Shown: positions 11,562 to 20,485 of the stretch, piece by piece | How positions within the stretch are numbered: position 1 is the first letter of the stretch | Layout: the number at the start of each line of letters is the position of its first letter | DNA from: Theristus sp. LFF4_11 | Taxonomy: Eukaryota > Nematoda > Chromadorea > Monhysterida > Xyalidae | Assembly: GCA_030248135.1 (NCBI GenBank) | Contig: JASANC010004705.1 | Span: forward strand, 1-64,000 | DNA length: 64,000 bases | Direction of reading: 5' to 3' | Notes under the pieces: model-generated | What the model was told of the DNA's origin: nothing | Databases searched by the model: none | The model's input: the letters and a program-made list of their open reading frames with translations, nothing else | Position numbers and translations under genes: made by a program

Positions 11562-14500
11562 ATGTCCGGACGGATCAGACAGTCTAATGCGCCGTTGCTT
11601 AATCGGCTGCAACAGTTGTTGGATGATCCAGTGGAAACGCTGGAAATCGATGAAACGCAGTCACTGAGTGAGCAACAAAGGGCGGTGAGAGGTGCTAAGG
11701 CGAATACAGTGAAAGCGAAAGAAGCGTTAGAGCGAGTGACCAACAGTTTGAAAGTCAACAACGAGAAGTGGGAGAAGATCTTGGATAGCATGACGGATGA
11801 GCAGTTGCGTGCAGCGGAAGAGCCGCTGTATGAACAGAGAGTGCTGGGGGCTGGTGGTGTCAATGAACAGATTTTGAAGGCTGAAGACTACTTGTGTGAG
11901 TTGGCCGCTATGTTGTCTGACCTTGGTGACTTGGAAGTGCAGCTCAGAGAGAAGGAGCGCAGTGCACAGTCACGGGTGAGTCAGGCGGTTGACGCGAATC
12001 ACAGTGGCGGTGGTGAACAGCCTGTCAGGACACTGCCTAAGTTGCCGCCAATTCAGTTGCCCAACTTTGAGGGTGACGTCCGTCAGTGGCACACGTTTTG
12101 GGAGGTTTTCAAGTTGATTCATGATGAACCGTCCATGCAGCCAGTGCACAAATTCCAACAGCTCTTATCTGTGGTGAAGGGAACAGCAGCTCGTGCCATT
12201 GAGGGTATCTCGATTTCTGAGGATAACTACCAGAAGGCGGTGGATATTCTGCAGGAGCGGTTCGGCAACAAGCAAGTCATTGCCGAAACGTTGTATTCTC
12301 GTTTGCTGACCGTGGATGCAAGTGGGGCAGGACTGCCTGAGGTGACAAAGGTGCTGTCAGAAATTGAAGCTATTTTGCGACAATTGGAAGCGTTGGGTCA
12401 CAGTATTGATCACCCGAGTTTGGCGTTGCAAATTCAGGGCAAGTTCCCTAAAGGTGCATTGCTTGAAATCACGAAAAGCAAAGAAACTGCTGGTCCGTGG
12501 ACAGTGCGTGAATTGATCAAAGCATTGTGGAAGTATGTTGAAGTTCGTGAGGCAGCGAATCGTCTCAATGCACAGTTGAACACGAACTCTCAGCAGAAGA
12601 AAGACAGCGCAAAGTATATGCAGCACAAGCAAGAAGCGAGATCGACCACTGAAGCGTTAGTTTCCTCGGTACATCAGACACAGAAAAAGCCGAATGGCAA
12701 GTTTGGCCGCCATGGTGATCGGTCAGGCCGGTCAGGTCAAGTCAAACAGCAATGGGTCACGGCGCAAAGTGCCAAGAAAAGTAGTTCGTTGAAGTGTTTC
12801 TTGTGCGACGGTCCGCACATGGCGGACAAATGTGACACGTTTTCGAACGTGAATGACCGACGTTATCGAGCGCAAGGACGCCGTCTTTGTTTTTGTTGTC
12901 TCCGATCGGATCACGTTGCAAAAAATTGTCCTCAGGCGGACAGAAAATGCAGTGGATGTGGTCAAAGTCGGCACCACATTGCATTATGTTGGAAACGCAA
13001 CGAGAAATCGAAGACACACAGCTCGAACGGTCAACCGTCTTCAACGTCGGTGCATTGTGCTCCGAGTGATGAGACGGACATTGACAGCGACAGCGGTGAA
13101 AAGGTTGTCGCTGCGTCGAGTCCCGTCGAGACGGCGACTCACGTGAGTGCGTTGTTGATGACCGCTCATACGGAATGTTATTCAGATGTAGCTAAAAGTG
13201 ATGGTGCTCAAGTCGACATTTTATTTGACACTGGGTCCCAAAAGAGTTACATTCTGAAAAACGTCGCACGAAATTTGAGGCTGAAGCCAGTTCGCAGTGA
13301 AGTGCTGACAGTCTCTACGTTTGCGTCCAAAAAGCCGCAGTCGATACCGACTGATGTTGTGGAGGTATGCGTTCGACTGGCGGATGGTTCGCGTTTTCCG
13401 ATGGTTGTTAATACGGTGCCGCAGATCACTACGGCACAGAAACGACGTCCGTTGTCAAAAGCTGACGCGGATTTTCTGAAGCGCAACAAAAGTTTGGAGT
13501 TGGCTGATGTCCAAGTGAAGACACCGTCGGATTATCAACCGTCACTGTTAATTGGTCTGGACTACTTTTGGCAATTTGTAGAGCCGACAAAGACAAAAAT
13601 GCCTTCGGGTTTGTTTCTGTTGAAGTCAAAGCTGGGTCTGATTGTGGCCGGAGCTGTCACGAAACCAGACGATCCGTCCGAAAAGTATGCAGCGTCAGTT
13701 TCGACTGCAGTCAATCAGTGTGTTACACAAATGTTGATGAATACGCTGGTTGATCCGGTGTTGTCCGAGCCGAATTCTGAGGACTTTTGGTGCTTGGAAC
13801 ACATTGGTATCACTGATGACGCAGAGTCAAAGGACGACGATTTGGCGGTGGCTGATTTTGAGGCCAATGTACGCTACGAAGACGGTCGGTATTCAGTACG
13901 GTTTCCATGGAAGCCGGTTCGACCTGTGGACGTGCTGCCGAACAATCTCGGGTATTGCACGGCGTTGTTGCAGTCAACGATTCGCAAGTTGAGAAACGAT
14001 GGACTGTTACAACAATATCATGCCATTTTCCAGGAACAGTTGAAGTTGGGAATCATTGAAGAGGCTGATCAGTGGAATCCTACGGGACCGAGGGTTCACT
14101 ATCTACCTCATCATGCGGTAGTGACACCGCAAAAGGACACGACCAAAGTGCGCGTGGTGTTCAATGCGTCTGCCAAAACGCGAACAGCGTATAAATCGTT
14201 GAACGAATTGATGTACAAGGGTCCTGACTTAACACCGCAGTTGGCTGGTGTGTTGTTGCGTCTCCGCATGAAACCAGTGGTCATCATGGCGGACATCGCG
14301 AAAGCGTTCCTGCAAATTGGATTGGATCCCCTTGACAGGGACACGTGTCGATTTTTGTGGATCGCGGATCCAGACAATCCGCTCGGAATTTGCGACAAAG
14401 ACAATTTCAAGGTCTATCGGTTCTGTCGCATTCCATTTGGTGTGGTGGCCAGTCCAGCATTGTTGAATCTGACTGTGCGTCATCACTTGGACAAACAAGG

Positions 14501-17500
14501 AACTGCCAGTGCGAAACTGATCGCCGACAACATGTATGTCGACAATCTGGTGGTTGCAGTGGAAACGGAGGACGATGCGATTCAGTTGTACGAAGAGGCG
14601 AAGCAGTTGTTCAACGCCGCGTCTATGAATTTGCGTGAATGGCAAGTGAATTCGGAAACTGTGATGCAGTCAATCCGTGAAGCTGATCGCATGACTCCAA
14701 AGGAGACAACCAAAATTTTGGGCGTTGTCTGGGATATCAAGTCTGACCAGTTGATGATCGACGGTGTGCAAAAAATCCAAGAAGACGTGTCGACAAAACG
14801 GGAGATTTTGCACTCAATGGCGTGCATTTTCGACCCGTTGGGGTTCCTGACACCGGTCATGCTAGCCAGCAAACTGTTCTATCAGGAACTGTGGAAGATG
14901 AATTTCGGTTGGGACGATGAATTGCCGCAAGAATTGCAAATGCGGTGGTCTTGGATCATGACGAAAGTGAAAGAAATTGTCCAGTTGAAGATTCCGCGCT
15001 ATTTGGGCGTACCGTTCAACCTGGAAACTATGGAGCTGCATGCGTTTGTAGACGCCTCTGGAGGTGCCTATGCAGCTGCAGTGTATATTCGTGGCCAACT
15101 GGAGACCGGCGCAATGGCGCAATTGGTCTATGCTAAAAGTCGTTTGGCACCGGTCGCACAGAAACTATCGTTGCCAAGACTGGAATTGACGGGGTTGATC
15201 ATTGGTTCGCGAGCTGTGAAATTTGTGCGTGGACAACTTCAATGTCCGGAACTCCCGACATACGTTTGGTCGGACAGCCAGTGCTGTTTGCAGTGGTTGA
15301 CGACGTCGAAGAAGTTGCACGTGTTCGTGAACAATCGGGTGAAGGAACTGCGAGAATGTACCAACATGACGTTTCGGTACGTGCCCACCAAGGACAATCC
15401 CGCGGATCTGGCTACGAGGGGCTGCACGCCCATGGAACTGGAGGCGAACAGCCAGTGGTGGCACGGTCCATCATGGTTGTCGTTGGACTCGAGTCACTGG
15501 CCTACCAGTGATGTTCAAGAAATCACGCCTGAAGTGATGAAACAAGTGAACAAGGAGTGTCGTGGTGAGCCACAAACGGAAGAAACGGTGGCAACAGTTG
15601 TCAAAACTGACAGTTCTGAAAGTTGGATGAACATGGAAAGACAGTCGTCGGTGAACAAACTGCTACGTACCGCAGTGCACTGTCTCCGTTTCATCAAAAT
15701 GAAAGTGTGGAACAAGTTGAGCAGTGCAACAAAGCAGAAACATCATCGAATGGGTGAATTGTTTGGACCAATTGGAGAACAGTCTGCGATATCGGCTGGT
15801 GAAATGAATTGTGCCGAAACGGTTGCTGTCAAAGTTGCGCAGCAAGGCGCATTCGCAGACGTGTTCAGGGCCATTGCTACTGGTCGACAACACGATTTGG
15901 TGACAACTTTGAATCTGCAAGTTGACAAACAAGGACTTTTGGTCGCACCAGGTCGGATCGCTAAGTCGGATTTGCCAGAGAGTGCAAAGTGTCCGATTTT
16001 GTTGCCGAAACAATCGTGGTTGACGCGGTTGATCGTACAAGACGTACACGAGAAAAATCTTCATTGCGGTGAAAAGCAAACGCTCAACGACATTCGAATG
16101 AAATATTGGATTCCGTCAGGCAGACAAACAGTGAAAAGGATATTGAACAGCTGTGTGGTCTGTCGCAAAGTGAACGGTGGTCCGTTTCGTCTACCTGATA
16201 TGCCGCAGTTGCCAGACGAACGGGTCAAACGCATGAAGCCATTTCAGTACACTGGTATTGACTTCGCTGGTCCGCTGTACGTGAAAGTTGGCAGTGAACA
16301 ACGGAAAGCGTGGATTTGTTTGTTCACGTGTCTGAGTGTGCGCGCTGTGCACTTGGAACTGGTTTCGGAATTGTCGGCCAAACGGTTCATTGACAGTCTA
16401 CGACGGTTCATAGCCCGTCGAGGACAACCTGAAATGATAGTCAGCGATAATGCTGCGACTTTCAAGCTGGCTGACAAAGTGTTGCAGAAAGCGTGGAACA
16501 CGGTGATCTCGGAACCAGATGTGCTGAACTATTGTTCGGAGAAACGTATCGAATGGCGCTACATCACGGAATTTGCTCCGTGGCAAGGCGGTTTCTACGA
16601 ACGATTGGTTGGCATTACCAAGAAGGCGCTGAAGAAAGCCGTGGGTGGAAAGTTGTTGGATTTCGAAACCGTGATGACAGTTTTGCACGAAGTGGAAGCG
16701 GTAGTTAATGCAAGGCCGCTCACGACAGTCTCCGCAGACATTCATTCACGAGAAGTGTTGCGACCGATTGATCTACTGGGCAATATCGGTGAAATTGGAA
16801 CGCCGGCACTGGCCGACGATCATGCGGATGACGATTGGTTGCCAAAGTTGGACTCAACCGAGAAAATGGTGCAGTACGTGCAAAGCAGTCAAAAGTATTT
16901 GGATCGATTTTGGGAATGTTGGCACCAAGAATACTTGCTCAGTCTCAAAGAGAAACAACAGTCGTCTCACAAGAATCCCCGAGTGGCAATTGATCGAGAA
17001 CCAGAAGTTGGTGAAGCCATTTTGTTGAAAGAAGAGAACGTCAAACGTGGCAATTGGAAATTGGCCCGGGTGACGAAAGTGAAATGCAGTTCTGATGGTG
17101 CAGTCCGATCTGCCGAAGTGAAACTGGCTGACGGTGCATGTTTGACTCGTCCGATCAATTACATGTATCCACTTGAAGTCGGCCGGGAGAGTCTTCCTAC
17201 GTCGGAAGAAAGCGAGACGAAATCTGATTCTGAAACGAAGCAAAGCGGTGCCAATGAATCCAAAAGTGAAGAAGCCGCTAGCAGCAGCAGTTCGAATCGT
17301 CGTCAGACGAGGTCGATGACGAGGTCGAAGTTGCTAGGACTGACAGTACTGACATTGTTCTGTGTGATTGTTGCGGGCAAGGAATGTCCGACGATTGGTG
17401 GAAACAGAACGATGCTGCGACCACTGGAATCACAGAAGTGTGTCAGTAAAGGCACTGTAGTGTATCGAATGCGCAATGAACAGTTGTGCTGGAAGGAAAA

Positions 17501-20228
17501 AGAGTGCCGTGATGGTCATTTGGATGGAAATGGTTTGTGTGGCAAACGTTGCTCTTGTCCGGATTGGGCCAGTGGATGCTCGTTTTACGATGGACCGGAA
17601 CCGGAATCAACGGGATCAGTCAGTGACGTGTTGAAAGGTGCAGCACCGAATGTCTGCTCGTTTGAACCCGATGAAAACTGCAACGCGGAAGCCACGCATA
17701 GTAAATTCAGCCAGATTGAGCTGATGAACGGCACTAAAGTCTACGTGCGTCATTTGGAAATCAGAGAGAAACAAGTGACACCGGACGAGTATGATTGTGT
17801 GGGAACCGATACCAGAACAGTGGGTACCCCGCCATTTTGTGAACTGCACCACTGCGCGCAGTCTGCGAAAAAGTTGTGCTACTATAAGCAGAACGACGCA
17901 AACTTCTTCGTGAATGAAGATGGCGAGCTCCCAGTGAGAGCTTGGGGATCGGTACCAGTGACGTTTTACGGGCCGAAGTCAGTGGATCCGTTGCATGCAG
18001 GATGCGAACAGTGTACCTTGAGGTGCAAAAAGGGTGGAGTCGAAATTCAGATGCAAAAGGGTGTGGGTATGGTTGAGGTGTGTGCGAAACCGTACTGCTA
18101 CAAGATCAGTCATCCTGGAGAAAAGGAGGTGATGTTGTTGCCGCCCGATGTAATGATGGAGGAACACGAAGTGAACATCAAGATTTGGATGAATGGCTAC
18201 CTGGCTCGAGACTTCGGTGTGAAATGTCCAGCGTGGCCGTTTTGCGACTCAATTCAGTGCACGTACTGCAAGGAAATGTTGTACAATCCGCAGTGCGCAT
18301 CTCATGTGCTGTACGTGGTGGTGTTCGTGGGCATCTATTTTTCGTCGGCAACGCTGTACATGATTTTGAAGACGCTGAAAGTGTTTGCTCAGTGCGGTTA
18401 TGGCTGTACGAAATGCAGTTGCAAGATTGCACGACTGCTCATGATCTTGGGTCGACGCTGTAGTGCGAAGACGTACAGACAAGTGTACATGCCGTTGAGA
18501 ACGATGGTGAGTGAAGAAGACGGTGATGAAGCAGCGGAGTGTTTGCTGCAGGAACCAGGTGAACCGGAAAGAAGAATCACCCTACCGTTCCGAAAGTCAC
18601 AAAAGTACGTTCCAATCGGAGCGTCCCGCATGGCAGAAGTTTGCTTGACGGTGATGTTCATCGTGGGATTGCTTGGTAACCAGTTCGGCATCATAAAGGG
18701 CTGTGCGGAAGTGTCTACGCTGAACGCTGAACGCAGTGTTTGCAGTGTGCACAAAAGTGGCGTAATGGATTGCGTGCTGACGGAAACGACACGATTGTCA
18801 TTGGTCCCACAAGGACAGGACTCGTGCCTGTTGATCAAGGACCCAGTTGGTCAACCGTTGGGAACTATGGCGATCGAAACCAAGTCGATCCGAGTAGACT
18901 GCGTGCCGCAACACAACTATTACACGCGATCGTTTGCAATGGACTCGGTCGCAATGAAACGGTGCTCGGGAGCCGGTAGTTGTTCAGGAAACAAGTGTGG
19001 CGACGTCAAATTTACATCGGAGCTGAAGGAACTGGAAGAAGGCAAAGGCTATCCCGGTTTTACGTACTGCTTGGAGAGCTGTGGATGCGCTGGTTGTGGT
19101 TGCTTCTACTGTACCTCAGCATGTCTGTTCTACAGAACGTTCGCGAAACCGGCGTCGGACACGGTGTACGAAATCTTCACGTGTCCAGTGTGGGTGCTCA
19201 GTTTGGAGGCAGTGGTGCGCCTGACAGTGCAAGGAAACACTGAGCAACACAGATTCGTGCTCACACCGGGTAGAACAATGGAGTGGCAAAACATCAAAAT
19301 CAATTTGGTGTCAGTAACAAGTCCAATGCTGCCGATCTTGGGTTCACAGTTTCTGACTGACGGTTCACGGACAGTGATGGTCAGAGCATCGGCGACGGGT
19401 CAGCCGATCAGTGGCACAATTGGTGAACTGCAATGTCGAAACAAAGAAGCTGCAGAGCAATTTGATTGCGAGCTGCCACACGACCAGTGCGATTGTCAGG
19501 GTCAAGATGTGACAGTGTCCTGCGTCTGCACTGAACGAAGACTCGAGAAAATGTTCGAAGGTGAACACAGTGACAAGGTGCTGCCGATGTCGACGCAAGG
19601 AGTGACAGTCGGTGGCAGTGGCAAAGAGATCTACGCGGAGTACGGTGACATCTCGTCAGTGGAATTGCAGATGAGTCTCGAGGGCTACAGACTGTCCACG
19701 AAAATCGAGAAGAACAAGTGTACCATCAAGAGCAACAAGTTCGGAGGTTGCTACAATTGTTTGACGGGCGCCAAGTTGCAGTATGAGTGCACCACGGATT
19801 TTGGAGAAGCACTCGCACACGTGCAATGCGGCACAGCGGCATTTTCGACCACGTGTACTCCGGTGGGGTATAAGGCAACCGCCACCTTGGCCTTTACGTC
19901 CGCGGATGTGCACGTGAAGTGTGAAGTGACGTGCCCAGCTGGACAGACAGAATTCCAGTTGGACGCCACACTAGTATACGTCGATCGGAAACGGTCCGGA
20001 CAGCTAGCCAATTTGATCTCCGGTAAAGAGGGCGGTCTGGATCTGGGTCATTTGTTTACGGTGTTGAAAGGAAATTGGCTACTGATGATTGGTGTGATCA
20101 TGGGGGGAATCCTGTTGCTAGTCATTACAATCCCGCTCGCTCCATTCATTGTGCAGTTGGTAGTCAAGCTGATCGGTTGTTATTGCGGAGGAATTCGCAA
20201 GCTGTGGCGAAAGCGAAAGCCACAGTAG
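11562..20228 (+). CDS. Gag-protease-RT-RNase H-integrase-envelope polyprotein of the BEL/Pao element (2,888 aa)
   Basis: One uninterrupted frame. Gag, residues about 1-500: coiled N-terminus, DUF1759-like block starting LPPIQLPNFEGDVRQWHTFW, and three zinc knuckles (C412, C443, C463). Aspartic protease: DTG at D556. Reverse transcriptase about 840-1010, catalytic box YVDN at 992-995 (Asn where many RTs have a second Asp). RNase H from D1164 (FVDAS). Integrase: zinc site H1496, H1501, C1531, C1534; catalytic triad D1567, D1629, E1680. A DUF5641-like C-terminal part follows to about 1870. From about 1919 an envelope region follows in frame (separate entry). No frameshift or stop separates gag, pol and env, so processing must rely on the protease, on cellular proteases, or on alternative RNAs. 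The ATG is the first in a good context after the leader. Confidence 0.95.
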   Translation: MSGRIRQSNAPLLNRLQQLLDDPVETLEIDETQSLSEQQRAVRGAKANTVKAKEALERVTNSLKVNNEKWEKILDSMTDEQLRAAEEPLYEQRVLGAGGVNEQILKAEDYLCELAAMLSDLGDLEVQLREKERSAQSRVSQAVDANHSGGGEQPVRTLPKLPPIQLPNFEGDVRQWHTFWEVFKLIHDEPSMQPVHKFQQLLSVVKGTAARAIEGISISEDNYQKAVDILQERFGNKQVIAETLYSRLLTVDASGAGLPEVTKVLSEIEAILRQLEALGHSIDHPSLALQIQGKFPKGALLEITKSKETAGPWTVRELIKALWKYVEVREAANRLNAQLNTNSQQKKDSAKYMQHKQEARSTTEALVSSVHQTQKKPNGKFGRHGDRSGRSGQVKQQWVTAQSAKKSSSLKCFLCDGPHMADKCDTFSNVNDRRYRAQGRRLCFCCLRSDHVAKNCPQADRKCSGCGQSRHHIALCWKRNEKSKTHSSNGQPSSTSVHCAPSDETDIDSDSGEKVVAASSPVETATHVSALLMTAHTECYSDVAKSDGAQVDILFDTGSQKSYILKNVARNLRLKPVRSEVLTVSTFASKKPQSIPTDVVEVCVRLADGSRFPMVVNTVPQITTAQKRRPLSKADADFLKRNKSLELADVQVKTPSDYQPSLLIGLDYFWQFVEPTKTKMPSGLFLLKSKLGLIVAGAVTKPDDPSEKYAASVSTAVNQCVTQMLMNTLVDPVLSEPNSEDFWCLEHIGITDDAESKDDDLAVADFEANVRYEDGRYSVRFPWKPVRPVDVLPNNLGYCTALLQSTIRKLRNDGLLQQYHAIFQEQLKLGIIEEADQWNPTGPRVHYLPHHAVVTPQKDTTKVRVVFNASAKTRTAYKSLNELMYKGPDLTPQLAGVLLRLRMKPVVIMADIAKAFLQIGLDPLDRDTCRFLWIADPDNPLGICDKDNFKVYRFCRIPFGVVASPALLNLTVRHHLDKQGTASAKLIADNMYVDNLVVAVETEDDAIQLYEEAKQLFNAASMNLREWQVNSETVMQSIREADRMTPKETTKILGVVWDIKSDQLMIDGVQKIQEDVSTKREILHSMACIFDPLGFLTPVMLASKLFYQELWKMNFGWDDELPQELQMRWSWIMTKVKEIVQLKIPRYLGVPFNLETMELHAFVDASGGAYAAAVYIRGQLETGAMAQLVYAKSRLAPVAQKLSLPRLELTGLIIGSRAVKFVRGQLQCPELPTYVWSDSQCCLQWLTTSKKLHVFVNNRVKELRECTNMTFRYVPTKDNPADLATRGCTPMELEANSQWWHGPSWLSLDSSHWPTSDVQEITPEVMKQVNKECRGEPQTEETVATVVKTDSSESWMNMERQSSVNKLLRTAVHCLRFIKMKVWNKLSSATKQKHHRMGELFGPIGEQSAISAGEMNCAETVAVKVAQQGAFADVFRAIATGRQHDLVTTLNLQVDKQGLLVAPGRIAKSDLPESAKCPILLPKQSWLTRLIVQDVHEKNLHCGEKQTLNDIRMKYWIPSGRQTVKRILNSCVVCRKVNGGPFRLPDMPQLPDERVKRMKPFQYTGIDFAGPLYVKVGSEQRKAWICLFTCLSVRAVHLELVSELSAKRFIDSLRRFIARRGQPEMIVSDNAATFKLADKVLQKAWNTVISEPDVLNYCSEKRIEWRYITEFAPWQGGFYERLVGITKKALKKAVGGKLLDFETVMTVLHEVEAVVNARPLTTVSADIHSREVLRPIDLLGNIGEIGTPALADDHADDDWLPKLDSTEKMVQYVQSSQKYLDRFWECWHQEYLLSLKEKQQSSHKNPRVAIDREPEVGEAILLKEENVKRGNWKLARVTKVKCSSDGAVRSAEVKLADGACLTRPINYMYPLEVGRESLPTSEESETKSDSETKQSGANESKSEEAASSSSSNRRQTRSMTRSKLLGLTVLTLFCVIVAGKECPTIGGNRTMLRPLESQKCVSKGTVVYRMRNEQLCWKEKECRDGHLDGNGLCGKRCSCPDWASGCSFYDGPEPESTGSVSDVLKGAAPNVCSFEPDENCNAEATHSKFSQIELMNGTKVYVRHLEIREKQVTPDEYDCVGTDTRTVGTPPFCELHHCAQSAKKLCYYKQNDANFFVNEDGELPVRAWGSVPVTFYGPKSVDPLHAGCEQCTLRCKKGGVEIQMQKGVGMVEVCAKPYCYKISHPGEKEVMLLPPDVMMEEHEVNIKIWMNGYLARDFGVKCPAWPFCDSIQCTYCKEMLYNPQCASHVLYVVVFVGIYFSSATLYMILKTLKVFAQCGYGCTKCSCKIARLLMILGRRCSAKTYRQVYMPLRTMVSEEDGDEAAECLLQEPGEPERRITLPFRKSQKYVPIGASRMAEVCLTVMFIVGLLGNQFGIIKGCAEVSTLNAERSVCSVHKSGVMDCVLTETTRLSLVPQGQDSCLLIKDPVGQPLGTMAIETKSIRVDCVPQHNYYTRSFAMDSVAMKRCSGAGSCSGNKCGDVKFTSELKELEEGKGYPGFTYCLESCGCAGCGCFYCTSACLFYRTFAKPASDTVYEIFTCPVWVLSLEAVVRLTVQGNTEQHRFVLTPGRTMEWQNIKINLVSVTSPMLPILGSQFLTDGSRTVMVRASATGQPISGTIGELQCRNKEAAEQFDCELPHDQCDCQGQDVTVSCVCTERRLEKMFEGEHSDKVLPMSTQGVTVGGSGKEIYAEYGDISSVELQMSLEGYRLSTKIEKNKCTIKSNKFGGCYNCLTGAKLQYECTTDFGEALAHVQCGTAAFSTTCTPVGYKATATLAFTSADVHVKCEVTCPAGQTEFQLDATLVYVDRKRSGQLANLISGKEGGLDLGHLFTVLKGNWLLMIGVIMGGILLLVITIPLAPFIVQLVVKLIGCYCGGIRKLWRKRKPQ
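17316..20228 (+). CDS. Envelope region (phlebovirus-type Gn/Gc-like) of the polyprotein, possible independent start
   Basis: Residues 1919-2888 of the polyprotein. An in-frame ATG (17316) directly precedes a textbook signal peptide (LLGLTVLTLFCVIVAG), so the region could be expressed alone from a spliced RNA. It is Cys-rich, with a membrane segment near 2248-2275 and a second hydrophobic stretch near 2357-2380 that could be the internal signal of the second glycoprotein. A Cys/Gly cluster (CGCAGCGCFYC, about 2504-2516) matches the fusion-domain region of phlebovirus class II glycoproteins. A terminal membrane anchor at about 2838-2868 is followed by a short basic tail. Role by family: membrane fusion for cell-to-cell spread. 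Whether this copy is functional cannot be judged from sequence alone. Confidence 0.85.
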   Translation: MTRSKLLGLTVLTLFCVIVAGKECPTIGGNRTMLRPLESQKCVSKGTVVYRMRNEQLCWKEKECRDGHLDGNGLCGKRCSCPDWASGCSFYDGPEPESTGSVSDVLKGAAPNVCSFEPDENCNAEATHSKFSQIELMNGTKVYVRHLEIREKQVTPDEYDCVGTDTRTVGTPPFCELHHCAQSAKKLCYYKQNDANFFVNEDGELPVRAWGSVPVTFYGPKSVDPLHAGCEQCTLRCKKGGVEIQMQKGVGMVEVCAKPYCYKISHPGEKEVMLLPPDVMMEEHEVNIKIWMNGYLARDFGVKCPAWPFCDSIQCTYCKEMLYNPQCASHVLYVVVFVGIYFSSATLYMILKTLKVFAQCGYGCTKCSCKIARLLMILGRRCSAKTYRQVYMPLRTMVSEEDGDEAAECLLQEPGEPERRITLPFRKSQKYVPIGASRMAEVCLTVMFIVGLLGNQFGIIKGCAEVSTLNAERSVCSVHKSGVMDCVLTETTRLSLVPQGQDSCLLIKDPVGQPLGTMAIETKSIRVDCVPQHNYYTRSFAMDSVAMKRCSGAGSCSGNKCGDVKFTSELKELEEGKGYPGFTYCLESCGCAGCGCFYCTSACLFYRTFAKPASDTVYEIFTCPVWVLSLEAVVRLTVQGNTEQHRFVLTPGRTMEWQNIKINLVSVTSPMLPILGSQFLTDGSRTVMVRASATGQPISGTIGELQCRNKEAAEQFDCELPHDQCDCQGQDVTVSCVCTERRLEKMFEGEHSDKVLPMSTQGVTVGGSGKEIYAEYGDISSVELQMSLEGYRLSTKIEKNKCTIKSNKFGGCYNCLTGAKLQYECTTDFGEALAHVQCGTAAFSTTCTPVGYKATATLAFTSADVHVKCEVTCPAGQTEFQLDATLVYVDRKRSGQLANLISGKEGGLDLGHLFTVLKGNWLLMIGVIMGGILLLVITIPLAPFIVQLVVKLIGCYCGGIRKLWRKRKPQ

Positions 20229-20485
20229 TCATGTGTTGGTACAGAAAAATTTTGTACATACTATATCATCATTAGTGTGTTTGATATCCGTTTGCAAATT
20301 TTCGTGTTTCATTCTGTATTTAATAAGCACGCATTGGCTAATTTTTATTTGGATGAATTTTGAACTTGTACAGTTGTTATAGTTTTAAATTTGTGAATTT
20401 AGGAATCGGTGTGAATCACGGAGCAGTTGTCATGATTCGAAAGTGTTAATCAGTGATCTGAATCTTCATTTGAGTGCAGTGAAAA
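20229..20485 (+). promoter_or_regulatory. Gap between env and second frame with splice acceptor before ATG
   Basis: The 257 bp between the env stop and the next ATG are AT-rich and have no long frame. The segment TTTGAGTGCAG ends with AG at 20478-20479, and the ATG of the second frame is at 20486. A splice acceptor this close to a start codon suggests a subgenomic message joined to the leader donor near 11499. An internal promoter or reinitiation are alternatives. Confidence 0.45.
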
